Source: Halobacteriovoraceae bacterium
GTDB lineage: Bacteria; Bdellovibrionota; Bacteriovoracia; Bacteriovoracales; Bacteriovoracaceae
Reading direction: 5' to 3'
Assembly: GCA_002707495.1 (NCBI GenBank)
Contig: PAMZ01000004.1
Span: 34,079-98,078 of the forward strand
DNA: 64,000 nucleotides
This document shows, piece by piece, positions 46,301 through 52,966 of the stretch; the stretch's first letter is position 1; every line of letters begins with the position of its first letter. Position numbers and translations under genes: made by a program. The notes under the pieces are model-generated. The model made no database searches. It was not told the DNA's origin and saw nothing but the letters and a program-made list of their open reading frames with translations.

Positions 46301-46561
46301 TTTGGATATTTTTTAGGAGGGCATGAACTTGGGATTGTTAATTCTCAAATCGCAGAGGGGAGTTCAATTGCAAGGACGGCAAGTTTGGGTTCAAGAAATA
46401 ATGCCCGTCCAACAATTGAATATATTTTAGATGAAACTTGGTTTAGAAATGAAGAATTTATACCTGCATGGGCTAGAGAGTCCGAGGAAGGCGCTAGAAG
46501 ATTTGTGCGAATGATGGATGAGGAGTTAGATGCATTTGAAAGATCCTTTAATTCGAGATGA
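40379..46561 (+). CDS. Giant secreted repeat protein, 2060 residues
   Basis: ATG 40379 follows GGGAG and starts a clean signal peptide (LFLYLVLLSVLATSVFAS); an in-frame TTG at 40337 is rejected. The N-terminal 500 residues are helical and charged. A hydrophobic Gly-rich block at about 42021-42168 (YLAAGGMVLGGALL, GSGLVLAGTGAMVVGAS) could insert in a membrane. Four copies of a roughly 50-residue module follow (42.4-43.7 kb), then two copies of a roughly 270-residue unit (43.7-45.4 kb). The last 250 residues include HPDRFFRHDITHADNAN and GGHELGIVNSQI, whose His/Asp clusters look enzyme-like. I recognise no family. The secreted, modular, enzyme-like end suggests a toxin or predation effector, which is inference only. 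Confidence 0.75.
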   Translation: MNLNLFLYLVLLSVLATSVFASDSDFENSTLEFATSENSVCEQVGLGSPGNSLVRCYNGQPVNESPEADLQSLGSDVMDVVTASSEFEQDLQSMQKQMFYQSMKAIILKNREIGEIYPEAFGSRGWTYRPGSTYVTRGGLGDPVTTSDNLNEAPKMELLRRCMTSRLSGDDSEDAQEIRQLLAPIEYEEEQRDALESIQKPIEYMELVYNSFFQEIFTSIADDIRDNYNTRANARRERNSNNCQRNPYDSPKDSMIMMSGCANRNYITTDVTDLKEERDRGIAELYSKVNSVDSKIISDNPLLLESKTAGGLFPYTELRGTPLQRSIIEKYRETLGGEDQFEQKLNELKQIFSNNDDPALIRREIQREFSSLFFSENETSRSFDRKLMGGMREHAQAQGRLENLNSSLGQITSQLSEMRARSDFDPTSPEYTQLAEQYQATMGESFSRLRQDDFYKSIMDDNVNFNRFGVIPSQRRGKAYQEAERKIDTLAQSANAICANQGEYLCHYPQMVDSYRTTLNEEDPEYIMTDLLSCACQNRNPMENKTSPIVYLAAGGMVLGGALLQVVPVVGNISGAALIGSGLVLAGTGAMVVGASHDQRLQIEDTRTQRALLYGDNNTLANFQESQVDMSHSNFMFYSSWAGVALAPLDIMNGVNAFRAGVAGRSMTAPVRIVNPSSLCLSGANSVTLSDGRVLQQLRPSQYRSLPDGTELVTSDGSVLIKGVDHIPMQTSGGSLSVGLIQGETAIIHAPPRYMQIGNNPQIISADGQRMTLITAEQFERLPDGTVLLTSNGQRLVKGVDEIDALVDGNGFLNLGFPSSATNGTRAPLLSRTGRQIDYSRNGYSPLPDGRTLYHLTPDQIRSLPEGTELISMDGARRVIVGVDDFDMDTRFGYTAFGVVDDNLAAAGVSRQTYSPAVVSFNASLNASARAAQLRRLYSGPEIGAGSRLNDDQIALAMRAHDEVPCPVYGCSAAQLREKIEIMSGRRPIDGSPSVSIPRGIRDDIVRRGLAGDFPLNNRPPETLDLSGNATFSVFDEPGATLRLLRPDQLSEIPEGTVLTAIDGERVIVGVNDIDLMTRRGHIAYGFVEDARPLMTSVPDSYFTAAAGSAPQVTSGVLRLLDSLNVSNTDDLLRALDHIAEQGYDLNQIRQALNLTDDQMYSVEVVIQQVSNRVFEVFQSANSSEIQRAALEAYIKFTRSYTDNFRNGGGGMTGYENLVAVLANYDLSDDIRRMANQALLQSGLGGGTFRTSAELRAADTIDFLGRTRRDLGSTNSFIADRIRTEFSNGRSNDQMRALFEDWTSSGSLPQSLRLESARNWNVVNSGNGSMYRLRELGFQSRNVELPDGRMRVIHYNPETGVEISYDYLSSGLGSYSSSEQAILRSAARGQLDEAVRLSDPAGTSLRIVEPNPSGPNTTENALRIIDRISRREASESDILALQNFSFGPVTGRSDPTAERIRSTLQTMTSAISDGNPSQQAAMTEALIQFGRNNRYSTDTYFDVLQNLNRNFELPDNVRRLVHEELRQVDLFDSVGPFVPSQTLREQNTITWLGESGLTSRQLSDRDFNAATRVNREFPSLQPNQRREIFDARMQGRPVPAQYRDLYLENYAPQNTNFLNQLTEVGFSRGSSEDFRSTIFVNDETGITITLQDQPFGPLPSFTQSEQQAIVAAARGEIATDTPIPSYNGRITVRPRSTTPVSGAGGSNPAFASLLDEGVDHAEDLLRLGERLRSTRLGVPRVNPETTHIPEFAEQVEDHLTFFREGIRAQTDTTDVSARLDIMRRFEEEARRRVQSNNVTYEWWVSFNHRLSILATSEPNRSTIVGLSSTDNFAQALLENRSWMTFEGYMQTARELSGGSSLRSNTMANLSRTFRDGRIIIPTIEGNGELSIPLLNRVEGQRIHPIGLTTESGTVDGQFMHPDRFFRHDITHADNANFVANYRWADARQIRSLADHYNEYRGSIPLDGDRRAAFEFGYFLGGHELGIVNSQIAEGSSIARTASLGSRNNARPTIEYILDETWFRNEEFIPAWARESEEGARRFVRMMDEELDAFERSFNSR
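42445..43650 (+). repeat. Four protein-level repeats of about 50 residues
   Basis: Within the giant secreted protein, a module with the pattern LxPxQxxxLPxGTxLxxxDGxxxIxGVDxIDxxTxxGxxxxGxV occurs at about 42455-42606, 42689-42829, 42941-43086 and 43501-43650. The strictest positions are the PxGT turn, the DG or NG, and the KGVD/VGVD/VGVN core. Copies are diverged at DNA level, so the duplication is old. The module looks beta-rich, like a Hint- or intein-type strand pattern, but I cannot name it. Confidence 0.7.
43750..45420 (+). repeat. Two tandem protein-level units of about 270 residues
   Basis: Unit A (about 43750-44570) and unit B (about 44626-45420) share order and motifs. These are an ADTIDFLGRT / QNTITWLGES segment, a LRELGFQSRN / LTEVGFSRGS segment, NPETGVEI / NDETGITI, and SSSEQAILRSAARGQ / TQSEQQAIVAAARGE. 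The match indicates an ancient internal duplication in the giant secreted protein. Confidence 0.65.
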
Positions 46562-46611
46562 TCTCTGGAGTAGAGATAAAAGAAATTGATATCTTTAGCT
46601 TAGTGAGACTT

Positions 46612-47529
46612 TTACCTCTTAATGAAATAGCAAATCTTATCTGCAGTAAAAGTGATGAGATTTCTAGAAGAAGAGCTCTCCGCATCTGCGCAATTGAGTA
46701 GTTGCATGTCATTATTTTCAATTTCGGGTATTAAAAGTCCCATAATTTGGGTGAAGTTATCAAATGCACTTGGAATCTTTAATTCCTCAATCCTTGGTCC
46801 TGCAAAAATAAACGCCTCTGGACTGGACTCAGGGTTAGAACATTGTAGTCTGACTTCATTCTCAATTTCTCTTTCTTCATCATTACCACTGTAAAATGCG
46901 ACCTGACAAAACTCATAATTATTATCTAGGAAATAGTTTCTAAGATCTTGAGCGTTTATAGGGGAGAGGATACTAGATTGAGCTTGATAGACTTCCATAT
47001 GCCTAAAATAACAATTTTTTTCTTGTCTGGTCGTAAGCTCATTAAATGTGGATTCAGTATAAGTGTCGGAACAATTTATGAGCTTAATCGAGAAGTTTCT
47101 TGTTACCGGAATAATACTAGAGAGCATCTGAGTAAAATTTGTAACAGCATTATCTGTTTGAAAACTTGTATCGTCGCCAAAGTTTAGGTGATCTACTCTG
47201 CCCATTTCATCCATACATCTTAAGTGAGCTGCCTCTTGAACTGATCGATCGGCATTATTTCCTGTCGCCATAGTAAGGTGACAAAATTTGTAATTTTGCT
47301 GACTTAAAAAACTATAAACTTTGATTGAAGCATGTGAAGTGACTTCTGGGTTATAGTCTTGCTGTTTTTGTGTGGAAGAAGCAGTCGAATCCTCTGAGCT
47401 AGTATTCTCTTCAAAATTTGGTGTCTGGGGAGTTGAATAACTTTCTTTTTCTTTTTTTCCTCCACCACAGGAAACTCCTAAGGCTAGAATTACTGAATAC
47501 ATTAAAGTTGAAATTGAATTTTTATTCAT
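46612..47529 (-). CDS. Lipoprotein with duplicated domain, unknown function
   Basis: A 305-residue protein with a lipobox (LALGVSCGGGKK) and a Ser/Thr/Glu-rich linker of about 45 residues. Two related halves follow: NYKFCHLTMATGN ... NFTQMLSSIIPVTRN ... LINCSD ... KNCYF, and NYEFCQVAFYSGN ... NFTQIMGLLIPEIEN ... LLNCAD ... KICYF. Each half keeps Cys at matching places, so two disulfide-linked copies of one small domain are likely. The ribosome site AAAAGGAT precedes the ATG. It converges with the giant secreted protein gene. The family is unknown. Confidence 0.7.
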   Translation of the reverse strand: MNKNSISTLMYSVILALGVSCGGGKKEKESYSTPQTPNFEENTSSEDSTASSTQKQQDYNPEVTSHASIKVYSFLSQQNYKFCHLTMATGNNADRSVQEAAHLRCMDEMGRVDHLNFGDDTSFQTDNAVTNFTQMLSSIIPVTRNFSIKLINCSDTYTESTFNELTTRQEKNCYFRHMEVYQAQSSILSPINAQDLRNYFLDNNYEFCQVAFYSGNDEEREIENEVRLQCSNPESSPEAFIFAGPRIEELKIPSAFDNFTQIMGLLIPEIENNDMQLLNCADAESSSSRNLITFTADKICYFIKR

Positions 47530-47637
47530 AAAGCTAAATCCTTTTCAGGTTATCTTTATGTACTATAGCGATCACTAGTATTGGATAGTAGTAACAAGCG
47601 GTAACTTTTTAGGGAATTTTTCTTTAAGTTATTGAAA

Positions 47638-48015
47638 TTATGAGGCGTGAGGTATCTTAATTTCTGACGATTGAAGTGTTTGTCTGATCCATTCTTTGAT
47701 TTGAGGAGAGTTTTGCTTGAGTTGTTCTAAATTTAGAGTCATGCGATATTTGTAGTTTTTTTCGTCCCAATAAAAAAGAATCTGGGACTCCTTTAGTAAA
47801 GATTCAAGTCTTTGGTTTCTTGGGATTCTAAAATAAAAAAAGCTTATGTCTTCTCTTTGAACGCAATAGATTTGATAGTTGATCTTATTTTCCTGACAAA
47901 AATACGTGTGATAATTATTAAAGACTAAATGGTAGTCGGGGGATACAGAGTTAAGAAGACTACAAAAATCATTTAAGCAAATATTATTGTTATCACTCAG
48001 CTTTGACATAGCCAT
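47638..48015 (-). CDS. Hypothetical protein, 125 residues
   Basis: A soluble alpha/beta protein without signal peptide or membrane helix. The pattern is LNDFCSLLNSVSPDYHLVF, beta strands around YQIYCVQREDISFFYFRIP, then a helical end NSPQIKEWIRQTLQSSEI. No family is recognised; the size and layout are vaguely like small secretion-chaperone or YbjN-type folds. ATG codons at 48015 and 48009 are both possible, and neither has a clear ribosome site. It lies 40 bp downstream of the glutaminase gene on the same strand. Confidence 0.5.
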   Translation of the reverse strand: MAMSKLSDNNNICLNDFCSLLNSVSPDYHLVFNNYHTYFCQENKINYQIYCVQREDISFFYFRIPRNQRLESLLKESQILFYWDEKNYKYRMTLNLEQLKQNSPQIKEWIRQTLQSSEIKIPHAS

Positions 48016-48055
48016 ATTATAGTTTGTTTTGAGTCAAAAACTAAGCGGGCAGGAT

Positions 48056-49630
48056 TTAGTTGATTTTGTCTGAGTCTTTGCCTCTTGTATTGTCTAGTAG
48101 TTTTAAAACCTCGGTATGGTTACCACGTTTAGCGTCGTCTATGGGGGTGTTATTCCACCTATCTCTTGGATTTAGGATGACTCTCTTTGAAATGAGATAG
48201 TCGACAATATGTGCCTGCCCCTCAGCTGCTGCGAGATGAAGGGGAGTTCTCCCGTCATAGTCTGCTTGATTTATATCAACCCCTGAGGATACAAGGTGAA
48301 TGACCTCATTAAGATCACCTTGAGCTGCTGCCCAACATAGAGTCATCGCACCTTCAACTTTTGAAAAATTTTTTCTTTTTTTTGGGTCTATCTTTTTAGA
48401 CTCTATATCCACCAAGCTATCATAAATATGAAAATTGAATCGGTTCACAAGTCTTTGGCTAAAATCAATTCCTTTCACACTATTTCCGTTCTTATCCAAA
48501 GGTGGGGCCCAAACACAAATTCCCATAAGACCAGGTATCACTAGCATTAAACCTCCTCCAACACCTGATTTAGCTGGAAGTCCGACGGTAAAAGCAAATT
48601 CTCCTGAAAAATCATACATTCCGCAAGAAAACATAACAGATAAACAATTCTTAACTGTATCTTGAGTTAAAACTCGTTTTCCAGTCAGAGGATTGAGGCC
48701 AGATGCGGCCAATGTAGCTGCTGCTATGGCCATCGCTTCACTGGTAACTTCAATCGAACAACACTGAAAATAAAAATCAAGAGTTTCCTCTAAATTCACG
48801 TTCTCGGGAAATGAGCCTTTCTCTCGCATAAAATAAGCGAGAGCAAAATTTCTGTCAGCCGTTTGTTTTTCGGAGAGATAAACGGCATTGTTAAAGCGAG
48901 GAGTCATTCCACCAGATAAATCACTCCACTTATTGAGAACATAATCAAATCTTTCTGCAGGATCTAAGCTTGGCTTAACTAGAGACGATGTCATTATTGC
49001 CCCCGCGTTAATGAGAGGATTGTGAGGGCGACCTTTATAATCAAGAGTAATTTCGTTAAAACTATGACCACTAGGTTCTCTTCCTACGTGTTGGTGAACT
49101 TTCTCTTCTCCAAACTCATCTAAAGCTAGTGAATAATTGATAGGCTTCATTATGGATTGAATACTAAAATGATCTTTGGTGTCACCCAAAGAAAATTGCT
49201 GGCCGTCTATAGTACAAACGGAGATAGCATACTTATCTGGATGAACGCGCTTAAGTTGGGGAATATAATCGGCCACTTTACCGTCGGAGTTCGTTTTTGT
49301 TGCGGCATAAATTTTTTCGATCTCATGAGTGAAACTTACAAAATCTGGAATGATTAAGTCTCCTTTGAGTACTTTTTTTATGACAGACATATGATTGGAA
49401 GCTACCTGTTTAAAGCCTTGAAAGTCTATTTCACTTGAAACGCCAGGTCGGATTCTAGCTTTATCATAAATATCTTTAACTCGAGGATCAGTTCTCCATA
49501 GGCCGGTATCTTCTAAAGCGTTGACTAGATCCCATTTATTTATCTGACCATCTTGGTTGAGGTCTAGACAATTAAAAAGTTGAAAGATTTCCTGTTCACT
49601 ATTCTCAGAATGATTTCCAGTGTTGGACAA
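48056..49630 (-). CDS. glsA: Glutaminase with EF-hand and ankyrin repeats (animal-type architecture)
   Basis: A 524-residue enzyme that hydrolyses glutamine to glutamate and ammonia. Residues about 15-30 hold an EF-hand loop (DLNQDGQINKWD). Residues about 105-400 are the beta-lactamase-like glutaminase domain with the Ser-x-x-Lys pair in FSIQSIMKP and conserved REPSGHSFNE, HNPLINAGAI, QTADRNFALAYF and VGLPAKSGVGGG. Residues about 425-515 form ankyrin repeats (DYDGRTPLHLAAAEG, DRWNNTPIDDA). Domain order and wording are strikingly like vertebrate kidney-type glutaminase. The start is TTG 49630 with GGGAG about 8 bases upstream. No signal peptide is seen. The EF-hand suggests possible calcium binding. 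Confidence 0.92.
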   Translation of the reverse strand: MSNTGNHSENSEQEIFQLFNCLDLNQDGQINKWDLVNALEDTGLWRTDPRVKDIYDKARIRPGVSSEIDFQGFKQVASNHMSVIKKVLKGDLIIPDFVSFTHEIEKIYAATKTNSDGKVADYIPQLKRVHPDKYAISVCTIDGQQFSLGDTKDHFSIQSIMKPINYSLALDEFGEEKVHQHVGREPSGHSFNEITLDYKGRPHNPLINAGAIMTSSLVKPSLDPAERFDYVLNKWSDLSGGMTPRFNNAVYLSEKQTADRNFALAYFMREKGSFPENVNLEETLDFYFQCCSIEVTSEAMAIAAATLAASGLNPLTGKRVLTQDTVKNCLSVMFSCGMYDFSGEFAFTVGLPAKSGVGGGLMLVIPGLMGICVWAPPLDKNGNSVKGIDFSQRLVNRFNFHIYDSLVDIESKKIDPKKRKNFSKVEGAMTLCWAAAQGDLNEVIHLVSSGVDINQADYDGRTPLHLAAAEGQAHIVDYLISKRVILNPRDRWNNTPIDDAKRGNHTEVLKLLDNTRGKDSDKIN

Positions 49631-49720
49631 AGTAGACTCCCTCTATGATTTTTAATTGAGCTGATAATTGATACTATCGGAAATATATCACAGATTCAAT
49701 AAGCATAGATCGTCTTAGCT

Positions 49721-51409
49721 TTACTCTACAATGAAACTTCTGACAGTCTCAAAAGTGGCAGCCTTAAGTGGAGTATTAGCTTCAATATAATCTCTTAGGC
49801 TCAGTGCCATAGTATAGCCTGTATCATAGTAACTAGGATGCTTATTCGGAATAAGAGTCCCATAGGTTTCTCCGGCCATATAAGAGCTCATTGAAACTTT
49901 ATACTTCTTGTTCGATTGAGATATGACCCCAGCGATTTTCATTTCCTCGATCAAGCCTTGTTCATTCAATTTTACTGTAATACCTTTTAAATGAGGATAT
50001 GATCCACTATTTGGTTCAACCATCGCCACCACATTTTGCATAAAAGCTTTAAGTTCAGACTCGGTGAGTTCTACAGTGGTCAAAGTATTTCCAAAAGGAT
50101 GAATCATAAGAGTAGACCTATAGCTCAGTGTTCCAGCTGGAAGGGAGTCTCTGATGCCTCCTCCATTGAAGATTGCAATATCTGCTGAAGTTTTTTTCAA
50201 TATTGCAGAGTTGATAAGCTCTGCAATAGGAGCGGGTTGATTTCTAACCACGGCCCTTGATCCGTCAAGACTTTGATCTATACTACCTATCGTCACTAAT
50301 AGTTCGTCTTGACCGCGGTCTTGATAAGGTTTTAAAAGCGCCAGCATATCTTGGTCTTCCGGGATTTCTTGCAGGGCAAAACTCGATTCTCCCGTTGCTG
50401 GGTCTACCGCTTTTAGGTTTACGGGGAGAAGCGCGTATCTATCCATAGTAAGAGTTTTTGTTCTGATATTATAGTTAAGATCTAGACGGCCGAGCCATTT
50501 ACCCCATTCATAGGCTTGTAAAATAAGCGTTCCGTTTTGAACGTCTGGTTTGAAAAGTGGTTCTTGGCTATGTCCCCCTACGATAACATCGATACCAGTA
50601 GTTTCATTGGCAAGTCTTATGTCTCCCATCTTGTCTTTCTCTTCTGGTAGAGAGTAGTGTCCCATATGCGTGAGAGCTATAATAAGATCAGTATTTTGTT
50701 TTAAAGTGGGGAGTATCTTCTTCGCTTCATCAATTGGATTTCTAAAATCAAGTTTATCAAACTCTTGATAAGTAGAACGAGTTTCGTTCGTGGTAAGACC
50801 TAGAAGACCAATTTTCAATCCTGCACATTTTTCAGAAATAAGATAAGGCTTAACAATTCTTTTAGGTTCGTCGTTGCAATTATTATTTGCAATGCATTCT
50901 CTGGTTTTAGGAGAATAAACATTAGCACTTAGGAAGGGAAAATCTGCGATGTCTTCTTGCATGAAAAATGTTTCAAGCTTGTTATCAAACTCGTGATTAC
51001 CCACTGCCATAGCATCGTAACCTAAAAGATTCATTCCTTTAAAATCTGGGACTGCATCTTGAATATCAGATTCAGGAACGCCCGTATTTATATCTCCTCC
51101 TGAAAGTAAGAGGACGCAGCCATTTTTCTTTGCCACTTCAGCCTTTATGGCGTCCACAAGAGTTTTTCTCGCGGCCATTCCATACTCACCCTCAGAGTTT
51201 TTCCAAAAGCGGCCATGGTGGTCATTAGTATGCAATATCGTAAGCTTTAAATTATCAGGATCTGAGGGGAGCGCTCTTTGCACTCTTGGGTCTCTCTCTA
51301 GTCCGGAGTCCGAGTCTTTATCTTTTTTTTGGGTTTGAAGTATTTGGCAGCCACAAATGAGAGTTGTGGTTATAAAAAATATACTGACTTTATATAATCT
51401 GGATTTCAC
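49721..51409 (-). CDS. 5'-nucleotidase/UshA-family lipoprotein
   Basis: A 562-residue lipoprotein (LICGCQIL). An N-terminal calcineurin-like metallophosphoesterase domain has LTILHTNDHHGRFW, LLSGGDINTG, MAVGNHEFDN and DVIVGGHSQEP. A C-terminal 5'-nucleotidase domain has IAIFNGGGIRDSLPAG and FGNTLTTVELT. Such enzymes dephosphorylate nucleotides, or open 2',3'-cyclic nucleotides, in the periplasm or at the cell surface for nucleoside salvage. The start is GTG 51409 with AGGGG upstream. It stands as a single gene divergent from the GST gene. Confidence 0.9.
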   Translation of the reverse strand: MKSRLYKVSIFFITTTLICGCQILQTQKKDKDSDSGLERDPRVQRALPSDPDNLKLTILHTNDHHGRFWKNSEGEYGMAARKTLVDAIKAEVAKKNGCVLLLSGGDINTGVPESDIQDAVPDFKGMNLLGYDAMAVGNHEFDNKLETFFMQEDIADFPFLSANVYSPKTRECIANNNCNDEPKRIVKPYLISEKCAGLKIGLLGLTTNETRSTYQEFDKLDFRNPIDEAKKILPTLKQNTDLIIALTHMGHYSLPEEKDKMGDIRLANETTGIDVIVGGHSQEPLFKPDVQNGTLILQAYEWGKWLGRLDLNYNIRTKTLTMDRYALLPVNLKAVDPATGESSFALQEIPEDQDMLALLKPYQDRGQDELLVTIGSIDQSLDGSRAVVRNQPAPIAELINSAILKKTSADIAIFNGGGIRDSLPAGTLSYRSTLMIHPFGNTLTTVELTESELKAFMQNVVAMVEPNSGSYPHLKGITVKLNEQGLIEEMKIAGVISQSNKKYKVSMSSYMAGETYGTLIPNKHPSYYDTGYTMALSLRDYIEANTPLKAATFETVRSFIVE

Positions 51410-51549
51410 ATTCGCCCCTTAAAAATAAGTTTATTAAATGTGAGTTATCATATTGAAAACAAAGAATTGAGTTAAGATCTGTTGGCATGGCAAATTTACA
51501 TAGTTTGATTTAAAATGAAGACTTATAACTCTTTAGAAAAAGGTCCATT

Positions 51550-52098
51550 ATGAAACTCTACGGCTCTCTCGCATCACCTTATGTCAGAAGAATTCGCATC
51601 CAGCTTGAGGATCGGAAATACGACTTTGAACCTATAAATGTTTTTAGTGATGAAGGACAAAAAGAGCTTCTCAAGTATGCACCAACGATGAGAGTACCCC
51701 TTTTAGTTGATAGAGATAATGTTATATGGGATTCACTATTAATTGCTCAGTATATAGCGGGTAATCCATTCAGTTTAGATCTTCAAAAAGAGCTTGTTCT
51801 TATCAATGAAATGAGTGATTCAGGCATTCAATTGTATCAATTGAGAAAATTCAATTTAGATTCAAATGATAAAGGAGAGTTCTCTCAAAATAATCTCAGA
51901 AGGATTTCTTCTATTCTAGAGTACTTCGAGCAAAGAAATCTCGAAAAATGGGATATACTTTCTCAATGGTTATATTGTACCTTAGATTGGTTTAGCTTCA
52001 GAGAAGTCTACTCTTGGAAGGAGCATTCTCCGAAGCTTGTTAAATTCATGCAAGACCATAAAGACAGACCCTATATTTCTCAAACTTCTCCAGGTTAA
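51550..52098 (+). CDS. Glutathione S-transferase-family protein
   Basis: A 182-residue protein. The N-terminal thioredoxin-like GST domain shows LYGSLASPYVRRIRIQLEDR (Ser at the usual catalytic position), the cis-Pro region TMRVPLLVD and WDSLLIAQYI. The all-helical C-terminal domain is short, about 100 residues. These enzymes conjugate or bind glutathione in the cytoplasm; the substrate is unknown. It overlaps nothing and ends 1 bp before the convergent cyclophilin-like gene. Confidence 0.82.
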   Translation: MKLYGSLASPYVRRIRIQLEDRKYDFEPINVFSDEGQKELLKYAPTMRVPLLVDRDNVIWDSLLIAQYIAGNPFSLDLQKELVLINEMSDSGIQLYQLRKFNLDSNDKGEFSQNNLRRISSILEYFEQRNLEKWDILSQWLYCTLDWFSFREVYSWKEHSPKLVKFMQDHKDRPYISQTSPG

Positions 52099-52099
52099 G

Positions 52100-52966
52100 T
52101 TACTTCGTAAGCCCGCGGGATCGTTCCAAGCTCGCCATAACCTTAAAGCACAATAAAAGTGCCGCGACGAAAAGTACCGAGGCAATAGTACTATCCGCAA
52201 CTAAAGGGTATGACTGAGCAAGGAACGAGAATGTCGCAATCAATAATACGATGACTTGCATCGACTCTATTATCTGTTGATCAATTTTTTCTTTTCCAAA
52301 ATGGGCCAGTAATTGAATACCCATGATGAGAAGAAAACTAAAAAGACTAAATTTAAAAATATCAGACTCGAAATGTGTTTTAATATTGTGATCTGAGTAA
52401 GCGAGGGCGTCTTTTTTATTCATGAAAACGGCATTTTCAATTTTTAAAGGATTCTTTAGGGCTTCTTCGCCATTAGCACCTTTAGATAACTCATCTAGAA
52501 TATCCAGGCCACGAACAACAAATCCAATGATAGTTTGATTCTCATCAAGTTCTTCTGATTGATCTAACATTATTGTAAAGACATAGTCTCCACCTTTTAG
52601 TTCATCGTCGGGGGAATTAGGCATCGTGACAGCTGCTCGGTAATGTTTAAAATTTGTTATCTCATTAGGGAGTTTTTTTATGAGCTCTCTTTGTTCTTGA
52701 TAAAAACCAAATTCTCGGTGCTCCTCATTGCCTAATTGGACATAAAAACCTTCTTGGGCAAAAGTAAATTTAGTGCCAGTATAAACGCCCATCTCAACGA
52801 GTTTTGTCAAAGCGCTAAAGTGGATTGGGGTTCCAACAGTATCCATTTCAATAATAACAGGACCTTTTTCAGTATTAAGAACAAGATGGTCTAGCTCTTC
52901 GGCGCTGAAAGCAAAATATGATGGACTAAGAAAACAAAGTATTAAAAAGCTTATTAAGAAATTCAT
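52100..52966 (-). CDS. Degenerate cyclophilin-like domain protein with membrane helices
   Basis: A 288-residue protein. A signal peptide is followed by a cyclophilin-type PPIase fold (LVLNTEKGPVIIEMD, TGTKFTFAQEGFYVQLGN, FTIMLDQSEELDENQTIIG, VVRGLDILDELSKG). In active cyclophilins the second motif reads like FHRVIPGFMIQGGD; here the key Arg is absent, so isomerase activity is doubtful. The C-terminal about 90 residues hold three membrane helices. It overlaps the upstream His-rich membrane protein gene in ATGA, so the two probably form a unit. Confidence 0.75.
   Translation of the reverse strand: MNFLISFLILCFLSPSYFAFSAEELDHLVLNTEKGPVIIEMDTVGTPIHFSALTKLVEMGVYTGTKFTFAQEGFYVQLGNEEHREFGFYQEQRELIKKLPNEITNFKHYRAAVTMPNSPDDELKGGDYVFTIMLDQSEELDENQTIIGFVVRGLDILDELSKGANGEEALKNPLKIENAVFMNKKDALAYSDHNIKTHFESDIFKFSLFSFLLIMGIQLLAHFGKEKIDQQIIESMQVIVLLIATFSFLAQSYPLVADSTIASVLFVAALLLCFKVMASLERSRGLTK

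Noticed and set aside
46561..46577. 6-bp inverted repeat after the giant protein as terminator
   Set aside because: ATCTCT/AGAGAT is a weak stem with no T-run; it is not distinguishable from chance in AT-rich sequence.
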